A DNA stretch of 64,000 nt from Blastocatellia bacterium UBA7656 (GCA_002483445.1 DLHY01000143.1:92411-156410); one strand, 5' to 3'; positions 25,241 through 34,578 are shown, counted from the stretch's first letter. Numbers and translations are program-made. The notes: a model not told the origin generated them from the sequence alone.

Positions 25241-27745
25241 CTACTGCTTCTTCGCTTTGCCCCATCTCTCGTAGAGGGCGGCGAGAAGATTCTCGGCTTT
25301 TTTTATTCTGGGGCTTTGCGGAACCTGACCAGCGCGCAGCGAATCGAGGCTCTCCTTGAAAAAAACTTCGGCTTCGACGAATCGACCCTGCGCCATCAGA
25401 CACTCTCCCATCGCGCTTTTTGTTTCGGCCAGTATCCGCGCGTCTTTCGGCATCGTCCGGTTGTAGTATCTCAATGCCTCGGCGAGGATTGATTCAGCGC
25501 GGGCGTGCTGCCCCGTGAGCGAAAGCATGATGCCTATAGCGACTGACGGAACTTCGTTTTGACTCGAAGGCATTCTCTCGTTGTAAACCGCTATTGCCTT
25601 CTCAACCTCTCTTCTGGCTTTCGCCGTTCCGCTCTGAAGATATCTGGAATGAGCGAGGCCCAAAAAAACCTGCATCGTGAACGGATGCCATTCGCCATGA
25701 ATTTTCCGATGAACATCGTAAGCTTCCGAGAGAAATGCGAAGGCTTCTTTGTGGTTCCCTCTCAAGGATTGAATCCAACTGAGGTGCCTGAGCGCGCCCG
25801 CCGTATGACTGCCCGATGTTTTCGCGTAAAGACGCATCGCCTCCTGAACATGCGTTTCGGCTTTATCGATGTCGCCCCATTGCATATAAGTCGATCCCAG
25901 ATATTCCTGAGCGATGGCAACCGTGACGTGATCCGCGCCGTAACGCTTTGTGAATATATCGACGGCTTCGATGAGCAGGCTTTCAGCTTCGGCAAACCCG
26001 TCTTTGGCGTTGAGCAAACTTGCGAGGTCCAACATCATGTAAGGCAGATTGTTGCCTTCATCCCTGCGACGCTGGATGTCGAGAGCCTGTCGATATAATC
26101 GCTCGGCTTCCGGCGTGTCTCTACGCAGAGATTTGACGCCGCCGAGATAAAAAAAGCTCTCGGCTGTTTTTACGTGATCTTCGCCAAACAGCGCGCGGCG
26201 CAACGCCAAGGCCGATTCGAAATGAGACTGGGCCAAATCCAATCGGCCTATCGCGCGATATGTGTCGCCTATGGTGGTGTGAATCTCGGCCTTGATTTCA
26301 GGCTGATCGTTGAGATCGGATTCGATCCTCCGCGAGGCTTCGTCCAGTGCTTCGATGACCGTAAGATCATGCGCCTTTCCTTTTCCCGGCGCGTACCAGC
26401 TTGGGTTGGCGTAAGCGAGCATCTGCTGAAGGAAAGAGTTGATGCGTTCGGCTTTCGCCTGCTCGCGGCGAGCGCGATCGCGCTCTTCTGTCGCTACCCT
26501 CGACTCACGTTCGGCTCTGCGAGCCTGCCAGAAGGTGGCGACTATTCCTGCGACGAGCGTCAGAAGTAGGAGCGCGGCGGCGGCGACGGCGACTTTGTTT
26601 CGGCGGATGAACTTCGCGCTGCGATAAGCGAATGTGCCTTTGCGCGCAAGACAGGGAAGCCCTTCGGTGTGTCGGCGTATATCTTCGGAAAACTGTTCGA
26701 CCGAACTGTAGCGTCGCTCGGGCTCTTTGCGCAGGGCCTTCAAAACTATATTGTCGAGGTCGCCTTTCAAACGTCGGCTCAGTTTTTGATTCTCTTTTTC
26801 TCTCCTTATGATCGAACTCGGTTTTTCAGCTTCCTGCTCGCAGATCGCGCGCGTGATTTCATCCATAGTCGATGTCTTCAATCGATACGGACGATGACCC
26901 GTTAGCAGTTGATAGAGCAGAACGCCGAGCGAATAGATATCGCTTGCGGTCGTTACCGCTTCGCCTCGCGCCTGTTCAGGGCTGGCATATTCGGGCGTCA
27001 TCGCGCGGAGATTGGTTCGAGTGGCCTGCGCGGTTTCGGTCTGCTCAAGAAGTTTGGCTATGCCGAAGTCGAGCAGTTTAGGAGTGCCGTCTGAGGTGAC
27101 GAGAATATTTCCCGGTTTGATGTCACGATGAATGACGAGGTTTTGATGCGCGTAATGAACGGCGGAGCAGACGGAGCGAAAGAGATGGAGCCGCTCTGTC
27201 GTGGAAATCTCATTGCGCTCGCAATACTCGATCACGGGAAGCCCCTCGACATACTCCATCACGAAGTAAGGCAGTCCGTCTTCGGTCGTGCCTCCGTCGA
27301 GTAAGCGGGCGATGTTCGGATGATCGAGGCGCGCGAGTATCTGACGTTCGTTTCGAAAACGTCGAAGTATGTCTTCGGTGTCCAGCCCGCGACGCACTAC
27401 TTTTATGGCGACCTGTTTGTGATATTCATCGTCATCGCGCTCGGCCAGATAAACCGTTCCCATCCCGCCGCGACCGATCTCCCTGATGACCCGATAAGGG
27501 CCGATGCGATGATTTTCAGCAGCCTCGTCGAGGAGAGATTCCGCTACGAAAGCGACGGCAGGCGCTTCTATGAACTCTTCCGACTCGCGGTGAGCGAGGA
27601 GCAGTTTTTCAACTGCGCGTTTGAGCGAAGCGTCGCCTTCGGAGGCGTGATCGAGAAAAGCGCGGCGCTCGGCGGGGTCGAGGTCGAGGGCAGCGCTGAA
27701 GAGTCGTTTGATTTTCTGATAACCTTCAACTGTCTCTTTCATCAT
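25241..27745 (-). CDS. Membrane Ser/Thr protein kinase with extracytoplasmic TPR region
   Basis: The 834-residue protein has a cytoplasmic PknB-type kinase domain with the glycine loop IGRGGMGTVYLAE, the catalytic Lys in QVAIKVV, the catalytic loop HRDIKPGNILV (D208), and DFGIAKL followed by a TPEYASPEQARG activation segment. A transmembrane helix (VAVAAAALLLLTLVAGIVAT) follows near residue 385. The C-terminal 400 residues are tetratricopeptide repeats. The start overlaps the upstream ECF sigma gene by 20 nt, so the two are co-expressed. The arrangement is common in Acidobacteriota and Planctomycetota. The signal and the substrates are unknown. Confidence 0.93.
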   Translation of the reverse strand: MMKETVEGYQKIKRLFSAALDLDPAERRAFLDHASEGDASLKRAVEKLLLAHRESEEFIEAPAVAFVAESLLDEAAENHRIGPYRVIREIGRGGMGTVYLAERDDDEYHKQVAIKVVRRGLDTEDILRRFRNERQILARLDHPNIARLLDGGTTEDGLPYFVMEYVEGLPVIEYCERNEISTTERLHLFRSVCSAVHYAHQNLVIHRDIKPGNILVTSDGTPKLLDFGIAKLLEQTETAQATRTNLRAMTPEYASPEQARGEAVTTASDIYSLGVLLYQLLTGHRPYRLKTSTMDEITRAICEQEAEKPSSIIRREKENQKLSRRLKGDLDNIVLKALRKEPERRYSSVEQFSEDIRRHTEGLPCLARKGTFAYRSAKFIRRNKVAVAAAALLLLTLVAGIVATFWQARRAERESRVATEERDRARREQAKAERINSFLQQMLAYANPSWYAPGKGKAHDLTVIEALDEASRRIESDLNDQPEIKAEIHTTIGDTYRAIGRLDLAQSHFESALALRRALFGEDHVKTAESFFYLGGVKSLRRDTPEAERLYRQALDIQRRRDEGNNLPYMMLDLASLLNAKDGFAEAESLLIEAVDIFTKRYGADHVTVAIAQEYLGSTYMQWGDIDKAETHVQEAMRLYAKTSGSHTAGALRHLSWIQSLRGNHKEAFAFLSEAYDVHRKIHGEWHPFTMQVFLGLAHSRYLQSGTAKARREVEKAIAVYNERMPSSQNEVPSVAIGIMLSLTGQHARAESILAEALRYYNRTMPKDARILAETKSAMGECLMAQGRFVEAEVFFKESLDSLRAGQVPQSPRIKKAENLLAALYERWGKAKKQ

Positions 27746-28304
27746 TGCTCAGTTGATCGTAAAGCCATGCTTTTGCCATCTCCCATTCGCGCCTGACCGT
27801 AGAGAGCGAAACGCCCGTCACTTCAGCGGTCTCTTCGAGGGTCAGCCCGCCGAAGAAGCGAAGCTCTACTATGCGGCTCTGCTCAGGGTCGAGTCGCGCG
27901 AGATCGCCGAGCGCATCATCGAGCGCGACTATATCGAGGTCTTTCCCCTTCGAGAAAGATATGGCCTCGTCGAGCGAGAGTTTCTGGCGCCGGCCCCCGT
28001 GTTTTTGAGCATTGTGAGAGCGCGCATGATCTACCAGTATTCGGCGCATCATGCTTGCAGCGACGGCGAAGAAATGGGCGCGGTTTTGCCAGTTGACCCT
28101 CGTTTGATCGACGAGCCGCAGATAGGCTTCGTGAACGAGCGCAGTCGGCTGAAGTGTGTGATCGGGCCGTTCGTTTTTAAGATAGTGGCTGGCCAGTCTC
28201 CTGAGTTCGTCGTAGACGAAAGGCATCAGGCGGTCTGCTGCCCGACGGTCGCCCGATTCGAGATCGCGCAGTATCAGTGTCACATCTTCAGAATGAGGAG
28301 CCAT
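27726..28304 (-). CDS. ECF-type RNA polymerase sigma factor (TIGR02999-like)
   Basis: This 192-residue protein has region 2 (FVYDELRRLASHYLKNERPD, HEAYLRLVD, NRAHFFAVAASMMRRILVDH) and region 4 (LDPEQSRIVELRFFGGLTLE, ETAEVTGVSLSTVRREW). These are typical of ECF sigma factors linked to Ser/Thr kinases in Acidobacteriota and Planctomycetota. The 3' end overlaps the kinase gene, which suggests the kinase controls this sigma factor, as reported for related families. Its promoter target cannot be told. TGAAC-N18-CGCGTW sites nearby are candidates. Confidence 0.92.
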   Translation of the reverse strand: MAPHSEDVTLILRDLESGDRRAADRLMPFVYDELRRLASHYLKNERPDHTLQPTALVHEAYLRLVDQTRVNWQNRAHFFAVAASMMRRILVDHARSHNAQKHGGRRQKLSLDEAISFSKGKDLDIVALDDALGDLARLDPEQSRIVELRFFGGLTLEETAEVTGVSLSTVRREWEMAKAWLYDQLSNDERDS

Positions 28305-28378
28305 AGACTTTCCGATGATCGTCAGTCGCCCCGATTATACAACAACCTGCCGCGCGTGGGGATAAAAGCTTCTATAGT

Positions 28379-28483
28379 CTGGGAGCGCGTGCGGCTCGCA
28401 CGCTTGCTTGTACAGTCAAGGCTTTAGGGCTTTTTACAATCTCTATAATGGAAGTCCGGCGCGCAGGCCGCGCGCGCTCCCAG
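28379..28483. repeat. Inverted-repeat element with CTGGGAGCGCG ends
   Basis: CTGGGAGCGCGTG at 28379-28391 is the near-perfect inverse of CGCGCGCTCCCAG at 28471-28483. The 79-nt interior includes a TATAAT-like hexamer at 28444-28449. The element lies between the ECF sigma gene and the first DUF4394 gene. Similar CGCGCTCCCAG sequence recurs near 40640, so it may be a dispersed MITE-like unit. Confidence 0.55.
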
Positions 28484-28534
28484 GTACAACAGCCGAGTCC
28501 GTTTGATGCCTGACCCGGAAAATCTCTCCCTGCC

Positions 28535-28563
28535 TGAACCTTTTTGACGCTGAATCTCGCGTA
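28535..28563 (+). promoter_or_regulatory. ECF-type promoter candidate TGAAC-N18-CGCGTA
   Basis: TGAAC at 28535-28539 and CGCGTA at 28558-28563 are separated by exactly 18 nt, preceded by CTGCC. The same arrangement is found upstream of the second DUF4394 gene (38975) and the cytochrome gene (40784). The layout fits ECF promoters (GGAACTT-N16-TCTGA-like). The distance to the start codon of the downstream gene is about 80 nt. Confidence 0.65.
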
Positions 28564-28645
28564 ATGGGATGTTGATTTCAATGAGAGGGAAATAAACCGA
28601 GCAGGCGCGAGAGCGCATTATCAATCGTCAGGGAGTGAATCGAAT

Positions 28646-29878
28646 ATGAAACGGTACACGAGAGTTATTGCAAAAGCGATGGCCGTCAGTCTTCTGCTTG
28701 CGACCTCATTGACCAACCTGAATGGATACTCTTCCATCGAGGCAGCGCCGCCCGATGCGCCACCCGAAGTAAATGTTAAAATCCTGGTCGCCGCAAAATC
28801 AGAGGACAGCTTGCCCAAGGTTATGGTCATTGAGAAGATTGGTGATGAGGTTAATCAAAAATTGCTCGCGGTGCGCGGCCTGCCGGAAGGTGAGAAAATT
28901 ATTCTCGTGGACTTATATGGGGATACTCCTTTTGGCCCGACCTTTCTTGCCTTAAGCAGTGAGAATAAGGTTTACCTGCTTATTAATGACCTTACCGACT
29001 CATTTCTCCACGTGCAGGGAGAATTTGACCTTCCGATCCCGAAACATCTCGTTGACAATGAGCCTGCCTTCGATCGCGATCCTGTAAACGACCTCCTCAA
29101 CATTACGGATAATCTCAAGCGCAGTAATCTTGTATCGATGACCGGGCAGATGCGGGATGTTACCGAACCCTTCACCTTTGAGTCGCTTGATCGCAACGCC
29201 GGGATGACTCCCAATATCAAAGGTCTCGCCTACGATAACAACGTGGAGGGCGCGACGAGATCATTTCTCTATGGAGTGGATACGAACACGGACTCGCTTG
29301 TATTCGTATTCAGCCCTCTTCAGGGAAAGATGATAACGAAAGGCGGTCTGGGCTTCGACGCAATGAAAGCCGAGCTTGATATATTTTCCATGCGCATGGG
29401 AGAGGATGTGATAATAAACAAGGCTTTCGCGCTCATCACGATCGAAGGCGAAACCCTTCCCGGCGTCTACCAGATCGATCTCAACACCGGGCAGGCGTCG
29501 AAGCTCTTTTCCATCAACGAGCCAGTGCAGGGCTTCACGGTTATTTCGGTTGAGGAGGCTCCCGACACAGCAGCGCCGCAGGTCGAGAACGTCGCGGTCG
29601 CCGGAGGAGCGAGCAAGGTCAAGCGAGGGAAGACAGTTTCCATCACGTGGGAGGCGACAGACAACCGAGCAGTCGCCCGTCAGTTCGTAGAACTCTCTAC
29701 CGACAACGGCCAGACCTTCAATCCGATCTCCGATCAACTGCCGGGCGATGCGCGCAGCTTTGAGTGGACGGTCGATGAGAATCTCTCGAAGAGCAAGAAG
29801 TCCTTCATACGCATACGCTCGCTTGACGGCGCGGGCAACGAGGGAGAAGGAATGAGTCGCAAGATTAAAATCAAATGA
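28646..29878 (+). CDS. Exported DUF4394-like beta-propeller protein with C-terminal Ig/FN3-like domain
   Basis: The 410-residue protein begins MKRYTRVIAKAMAVSLLLAT, a Sec signal. Residues 45-300 follow a DUF4394-like pattern (NIKGLAYDNN, RSFLYGVDTNTDSLVFV, GVYQIDLNTGQASKL). The last 95 residues (APQVENVAVAGGASKVKRGK, ITWEATDNRAVARQFVELST, SLDGAGNEGEG) resemble an Ig/FN3-like domain. GGGAG lies about 10 nt before the start. It is paralogous to the protein at 39040 and shares its promoter motif. It is probably periplasmic or surface-bound; the function is unknown. Confidence 0.82.
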   Translation: MKRYTRVIAKAMAVSLLLATSLTNLNGYSSIEAAPPDAPPEVNVKILVAAKSEDSLPKVMVIEKIGDEVNQKLLAVRGLPEGEKIILVDLYGDTPFGPTFLALSSENKVYLLINDLTDSFLHVQGEFDLPIPKHLVDNEPAFDRDPVNDLLNITDNLKRSNLVSMTGQMRDVTEPFTFESLDRNAGMTPNIKGLAYDNNVEGATRSFLYGVDTNTDSLVFVFSPLQGKMITKGGLGFDAMKAELDIFSMRMGEDVIINKAFALITIEGETLPGVYQIDLNTGQASKLFSINEPVQGFTVISVEEAPDTAAPQVENVAVAGGASKVKRGKTVSITWEATDNRAVARQFVELSTDNGQTFNPISDQLPGDARSFEWTVDENLSKSKKSFIRIRSLDGAGNEGEGMSRKIKIK

Positions 29879-29910
29879 GGGCTCGATCCTGCGGCGCGCA
29901 ATCGTCTCAG

Positions 29911-29949
29911 GAAGTCGGCCTGAAGAAATTCTCATCGCAGGCCGACTTC
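29911..29949 (+). terminator. Terminator-like hairpin after the first DUF4394 gene
   Basis: GAAGTCGGCCTG at 29911-29922 pairs perfectly with CAGGCCGACTTC at 29938-29949. A loop of 15 nt separates them. No long T-run follows, so termination may be weak or Rho-assisted. Confidence 0.55.
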
Positions 29950-30068
29950 GATCATTGCAATCACAACCACCCGCAACAAAAATGCGCTTGCTCTGTGTGA
30001 TTCGATGATGCGCAAAATCTGATGAAACAGATGACAACTCGCTCCTCCCGGTCTATCCTTAGCCGGTA

Positions 30069-30908
30069 ATGAAGAGAGTCAATGCCCCCGGTGAAGCGAT
30101 CTCCTCTCAGGCTCTGACGGATGCCGAGCTTATCTCTCTCTTTCATACCGACCCCGATCGCGCGTGGGAAATCTTCATCCATAAATACGCTGACCTGATA
30201 TTCGGCTGTCTTCAAAGACAGGGATTCGATTACGACCGCGCGATGGATCGCTTCGTCTATGTGTGCGAGAAACTCTCCGAGAAGGATTTTCGCAGATTGA
30301 AATCAGTTCGCTATGCCGGAAGTCATGGCGACCTGACTCCCTGGCTCCTTCAGGTGGTCAGAAATCTTTCGATCAACTGGGCGCAGTCAGAGGAGGGAAG
30401 AAAACGACTCCTCAAGCCCATAACGAAACTGCCTGCGCGCGATCAGCGCATCTTCGAACTCTATTTCTGGAAGGGAATGACTCCTTCCTTCATCTGCGAG
30501 CAGTTGCAGATCGAAACCAACACAAAGATAAATCCGGTCGAAGTGTTCGACTCTCTTGAGCGCATCTTTGCGCTGTTGAGCCGCAAGAAACTCTGGAGAT
30601 TGATGAGCAATCTGGCGCGTGCGCGCGGGGAGGTCTCTCTCGATGAGATCAGTGAAGAGACATCCCTCGCCTTTCAGCCTGTCGATGAGAGGGCCACTGC
30701 TGAAGAGGAACTGATCGAAAAAGAAACCCAGGAGCGCGTCAACCGGGCGATGGAGCAGTTGAGCGCGAGGCAGAGGCTGGCCCTTCAACTCCGCTATGAG
30801 GAGGGCCTCGCCGTCGGCGATATCGCCCGGATCATTAACATCACCGAGAAGGAAATCCTAAGGATGCTGGGCGCGGCATTGAAAGAACTGAAGCGACTGC
30901 TGAAATAA
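30069..30908 (+). CDS. Sigma-70-like RNA polymerase sigma factor of the CHAT cluster
   Basis: The 279-residue protein has a region 2-like part (DPDRAWEIFIHKYADLIFGC to GDLTPWLLQVVRNLSINWAQ) and a clear region 4 at the C-terminus (QLSARQRLALQLRYEEGLAV, GDIARIINITEKEILRMLGA). An internal region (ITKLPARDQRIFELYFWKGM) looks like a second sigma-4-type helix set. It opens the cluster of anti-sigma, CHAT and small exported proteins, and its gene has no obvious Shine-Dalgarno sequence. It probably directs transcription of its own cluster, where a GTCTGYTGTA motif recurs. This is inference from gene order. Confidence 0.82.
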   Translation: MKRVNAPGEAISSQALTDAELISLFHTDPDRAWEIFIHKYADLIFGCLQRQGFDYDRAMDRFVYVCEKLSEKDFRRLKSVRYAGSHGDLTPWLLQVVRNLSINWAQSEEGRKRLLKPITKLPARDQRIFELYFWKGMTPSFICEQLQIETNTKINPVEVFDSLERIFALLSRKKLWRLMSNLARARGEVSLDEISEETSLAFQPVDERATAEEELIEKETQERVNRAMEQLSARQRLALQLRYEEGLAVGDIARIINITEKEILRMLGAALKELKRLLK

Positions 30909-30930
30909 TCGCGGTTTTGTCTGTTGTAAG
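30888..30930 (+). promoter_or_regulatory. CTGAA-N26-GTCTGTTGTAAG motif upstream of the anti-sigma gene
   Basis: CTGAA at 30888-30892 and GTCTGTTGTAAG from 30919 are separated by 26 nt. The same spacing recurs at 34465/34496 and 35202/35233. The left part lies inside the 3' end of the sigma gene, so the anti-sigma gene may have its own promoter. The motif may be a promoter, an operator or a leader element. Confidence 0.55.
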
Positions 30931-30947
30931 ATTGGGGGGGATAAAAA

Positions 30948-31613
30948 ATGTCAGCGACGGATTGCCCCACGGACGACGATTTGAATGCTTACCTGGCCGA
31001 CCGGCTTGCCGGAAGCGGGCGTGACATGATCGAATCGCACCTGAGCCGCTGCCGCCACTGCCGTCGCCTGCTCGCCTCCCTTCACGAGGCGTCAAAGCCC
31101 GAGTTGGAGGTCGCTGCTGCGCCGGTGTGGCTCAAGGCCCGTGTCGCACGTCCTGCGCGAGGCAGGGAGGCAAAAACGCGGTCGCCGATTTTCGGATCGC
31201 GGCCCGCGATTGCAGCCGCCGCGGCAGCCCTGGTGGTGGCCATCAGCCTGTCGGTGTTCGTTTTTATGAGATCGGATGAGCAGTTGCCCGCCGACCGGCT
31301 GCGCGATCACGAGCGCACATCTGCCGCGGCGCGATTGCTCGATCCATCGGCGGGCGCAACTGTCGCTGCCGGTCGAATCGAATTTCGCTGGTCGGCAGTC
31401 GAAGACGCCCAGAGTTATACATTGACTCTGCTCGACGAAAAAGGCGACATCGCGCATCGCGCTCCTGCTGTGGGAGAAGGATTGACCTTCAGCACAGGCG
31501 ATGCGCGGCTTGAGCGAGGAAAGTCTTACTACTGGTTTGTGACGGTGAAGTTCTCAGACGGGACTGCGCTCGATTCGGAGATATTCAAATTCACACTCGA
31601 CGCTGAAAGGTGA
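30948..31613 (+). CDS. Membrane-bound ZAS-type anti-sigma factor with extracytoplasmic FN3-like domain
   Basis: The 221-residue protein has the zinc-binding anti-sigma motif H31-x3-C35-x2-C38 (HLSRCRHC) in its N-terminal cytoplasmic part. A transmembrane helix (IAAAAAALVVAISLSVFVFM) follows near residues 85-105. The C-terminal part (SAGATVAAGRIEFRWSAVED, SYTLTLLDEKGD, YYWFVTVKFSDGTALDSE) looks like an FN3-type sensor outside the membrane. It follows the sigma gene by 39 nt and overlaps the CHAT gene by 4 nt (GTGA). It probably holds the upstream sigma factor until an envelope signal releases it. Confidence 0.85.
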   Translation: MSATDCPTDDDLNAYLADRLAGSGRDMIESHLSRCRHCRRLLASLHEASKPELEVAAAPVWLKARVARPARGREAKTRSPIFGSRPAIAAAAAALVVAISLSVFVFMRSDEQLPADRLRDHERTSAAARLLDPSAGATVAAGRIEFRWSAVEDAQSYTLTLLDEKGDIAHRAPAVGEGLTFSTGDARLERGKSYYWFVTVKFSDGTALDSEIFKFTLDAER

Positions 31614-34468
31614 GCCGAAGGCTTTCAAAACTCTTGTTTCTTCTCGCGGCGGTCGGCCTCATTGCGGCGACGCTTATGACGCTGCGCGGGCCGGCGGCTC
31701 GCTCTTTTTTCGAAGCGGGATTGAAGGCCAAAAGCGAATGGCATCTGGATCAAGCCATCGAAAATTTTCAGCGGGCGCTCAGACTCAGGAGCAGTTTCGT
31801 CGAGGCGAGATTCGAGAAGGCGCTCTGCCATCAGCTTCGCGGCGAGTTCCTCGCCTCGCGCGAAGAGATCGCCTCTCTCCGGGACGAGGCGATGTCGCCT
31901 TCGCTCCGCGCGCGTCTGCTCAATGCCGCCGGAGTCAATCACTTCAATTCCAATGAAGCGGACGCGGCCATCCGTCTCCACACGGAAAGCCTGTCGCTTG
32001 CAAGAGAGTTGAAGGATCGCCGCCTCGAAGCCGAAGCTCTCATCGATTTGAGCCGCGTTCTTTATCACCTCAACGGCCAGCCCGACCGCGCGCTCGATCA
32101 CCTCAACGAGGCGTTGCTGATAGGGCGCGAGACGGGCGATGAGATAATCGAGGCCCACGCCCTGCGCAATATCGGAGTCGTTCGCTGGTGGTTCAAAGGC
32201 GATCTCGACCGCCCGCTTCAGGATTATTATCTTCCTGCTCTCGAAATCTACCGGCGACACGGCGAGTTGCGCTGCGCTGCCATCATGCTTTCGAACATCT
32301 CGCTCATTTACAGCGCGCGGGGCGATCTGTTTCAGTCGCTCAAATACCAGAGCGAGAGCATAGAACTCAAGCGTCGCGTGGGAGATATGGCCGGGTTGTG
32401 CGATTCCTATTATTACCTCGGACTCCTCTACGATGGGATAGGCAATTACAGAAAGGCTCGCGATCTCTATTTGAGCAGCGCGGAATTGAGTCGCCGGACT
32501 GGATACCGCCTGACCTTCAATGAAGAAGATTACCTGACGAGTGTGTATATGCGTCTGGGTGAATATGACAAGGCGATAGAATCGCTCAACCCTTTGCTGG
32601 AGCGCGAGCGCGGGAATCTTTTTCAGACAAAACGCTACCTGGGCGACCTTGCTCACTGCCATCTGCTGAAAGGAGACGCGGAGACTGCCCGGTTGCAATT
32701 CGAGCGTGTTCTGGAGATAGAACGGTTGATAGGCGAGCCGGACGTCCGCTCGACTATCGTGATAACGATGTTTCTGGGCGAAGCATGGATGCGAAAGGGC
32801 GATTTCGAGAAAGCGTCCGAATTATTCGCAAGCGTCGAAGAGATGAGCTTGAGGCACGATGAAAAGACCCTCTCGCTTGGGGCCAGCCTTGTGATGGCCG
32901 AGTTTATGGACACTCAGGGACGACGGGCCGAGGCGCTGAGGTATCTGACGGAAGCCGCCGAGATGCAGTCTCAAAGGTTTCGTTCGAGCGGAACGATACT
33001 CGTCGCGGGACAGAGCCGCCAGTTGTATGACCGCATATTCTCGCTGCTGCTCGACACGCCGCGCAACGGCCAGTCGAAAGACGGTTCCGGGACCGAAGAT
33101 GAGCTTGCGTTTCGCTTCCTCGAACAGTGGAGATACAGTTCGTTCCGCAACCTGATTCTTCAATTGAGTGAGAAGAAAGCCCGCCTGCTCACATCGGGGC
33201 CGGAAGAGAGAGAGGCGCTTCGGCGGATCGAGAAAGCCTCCGACAGGTTCAAGCGCAAGGGAGACGCCGAGACGTGGGCGCAACTCCGCCGCGCCTACAG
33301 CGACTATGAAGACCTGACGCTCAAATCCGAATTGGCTTATCCGAGATATCGCCTCGTGCGCGAGGCCAGCCCTGCAACTCTCGAAGTCGCGCAAAGAGGG
33401 CTGGACTCGCAGACAGCCCTTGTAGAGTACCTGTTGGCGGGCGAAAAAGTTTACGCGCTCGTCGTCACGCGAACCGGGCTGAAGAGCATCGCGCTGCCGG
33501 TGACGAAAACCAGTCTGGCGGCGAAGGTGAAACTTTTTCGCTCGCTGGTATTCGGCGGAACGGGGAAAGAAAGCTCCGACTGGCAGATGGTCTCTGAAGA
33601 CCTGCGCCGACTGCTCATCGCCCCGCTTGAAGAGTCGAACGCGCTTGCAGGCGTCCGGCGGCTGGGGCTGGTTCCGTTCTCCTTCCTTCACGATCTGCCG
33701 TTTGCCGCGCTGGCGCGTGTCGAGGGAGAGAAGGTCAGATTCCTGATCGAGGATTATTCTCTGTTTCATTCGCCGTCGGCTAGCTGGCTTGCGCGCTCTT
33801 CGAAGTTGCGCGGCAGGGATTCGACCGATCTGGGTATGCTCAGTTTTGGAAGAAACGAATCCGAAGAGCCTGAGCTTATGCCGCTTGAATTCGCGGTCGA
33901 AGAGGCTCGCCAGGTGGCCTCGATTTTCGGAGGAGAGGCGAGGGCCGAAAGCGAAGCGAGCGAGGCCGCGCTCAAACAACTCGCTCCGCACTTTCGTTAT
34001 ATTCATCTCGCCACACACGCGGTCACCGAGCCTGATATGCCTTTGCTCTCCCGCCTCAAACTCCAAAGCAGCGGCGAAGACGATGGCGACCTCACGGTGC
34101 GCGAGATACTCGACCTCGGAATCGAAGCCGACCTTGTCACTCTCGGAGCCTGCCGGAGCGGCCTCAGCCATCCTTCGCATGGCGACGAGTCGAGCGAAAT
34201 CGACCGCATAGGATTGATCGAAGCCTTTCTGCACGCCGGGGCCGAGAGCGTTATGGCGAGCCTGCTTCCCATAAGCGACCGTCCCACGACCGAGTTTATG
34301 AAGGTCTTTTACTCGAACCTGCGAACGAAGGAAAAAGCCGATGCGCTGACTGAGACCCAACGCGCGATGATTCGCGGCGAGATTTTCATACTCGAAGACG
34401 GACTCGTCCGCCGCCTTTCCCATCCGCGATACTGGGCGACTTTCATTCTCGTGGGCGATCATCGCTGA
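31610..34468 (+). CDS. Exported or membrane-anchored TPR-CHAT caspase-like protease
   Basis: The 952-residue protein starts at GTG and begins MSRRLSKLLFLLAAVGLIAA, a signal anchor. Residues 40-460 are tetratricopeptide repeats (EARFEKALCHQLRGEFLASR, AIRLHTESLSLARELKDRR and similar). A helical linker (about 480-640) leads to the CHAT domain at about 650-952, with the catalytic His in IHLATHA (H803) and Cys in TLGACRSGLS (C848), both as expected for clan CD peptidases. GLIEAFLHAGAESVMASLLP fits the family's C-terminal region. It lies between the anti-sigma gene and a set of small exported proteins, which are candidate substrates or partners. That link is inferred. Confidence 0.92.
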   Translation: MSRRLSKLLFLLAAVGLIAATLMTLRGPAARSFFEAGLKAKSEWHLDQAIENFQRALRLRSSFVEARFEKALCHQLRGEFLASREEIASLRDEAMSPSLRARLLNAAGVNHFNSNEADAAIRLHTESLSLARELKDRRLEAEALIDLSRVLYHLNGQPDRALDHLNEALLIGRETGDEIIEAHALRNIGVVRWWFKGDLDRPLQDYYLPALEIYRRHGELRCAAIMLSNISLIYSARGDLFQSLKYQSESIELKRRVGDMAGLCDSYYYLGLLYDGIGNYRKARDLYLSSAELSRRTGYRLTFNEEDYLTSVYMRLGEYDKAIESLNPLLERERGNLFQTKRYLGDLAHCHLLKGDAETARLQFERVLEIERLIGEPDVRSTIVITMFLGEAWMRKGDFEKASELFASVEEMSLRHDEKTLSLGASLVMAEFMDTQGRRAEALRYLTEAAEMQSQRFRSSGTILVAGQSRQLYDRIFSLLLDTPRNGQSKDGSGTEDELAFRFLEQWRYSSFRNLILQLSEKKARLLTSGPEEREALRRIEKASDRFKRKGDAETWAQLRRAYSDYEDLTLKSELAYPRYRLVREASPATLEVAQRGLDSQTALVEYLLAGEKVYALVVTRTGLKSIALPVTKTSLAAKVKLFRSLVFGGTGKESSDWQMVSEDLRRLLIAPLEESNALAGVRRLGLVPFSFLHDLPFAALARVEGEKVRFLIEDYSLFHSPSASWLARSSKLRGRDSTDLGMLSFGRNESEEPELMPLEFAVEEARQVASIFGGEARAESEASEAALKQLAPHFRYIHLATHAVTEPDMPLLSRLKLQSSGEDDGDLTVREILDLGIEADLVTLGACRSGLSHPSHGDESSEIDRIGLIEAFLHAGAESVMASLLPISDRPTTEFMKVFYSNLRTKEKADALTETQRAMIRGEIFILEDGLVRRLSHPRYWATFILVGDHR

Positions 34469-34507
34469 AAAAAATCAATCTCACAATACCGATTTGTCTG
34501 CTGTAAG
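34465..34507 (+). promoter_or_regulatory. CTGAA-N26-GTCTGCTGTAAG motif
   Basis: CTGAA at 34465-34469 overlaps the CHAT stop codon, and GTCTGCTGTAAG starts at 34496. The separation is 26 nt, as at 30888 and 35202. It could start transcription of the small exported-protein genes. Confidence 0.5.
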
Positions 34508-34578
34508 CAAATGGCGGACAGCCTCCTGAAGAAGAGACGCGATGAAAATTCTTCGCCTCGGCGCCTCAATCGAACAAA

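Noticed and set aside
28430..28450. Strong sigma-70 promoter at TATAAT (28444)
   Set aside because: No convincing -35 hexamer at the right distance; the ECF-like site at 28535 is closer to the gene and is repeated elsewhere.
32822..34462. 546-residue open frame antisense to the CHAT gene
   Set aside because: It mirrors codon bias of the CHAT gene, has no ribosome binding site and no recognisable protein motif, while the plus strand has clear TPR and CHAT domains.
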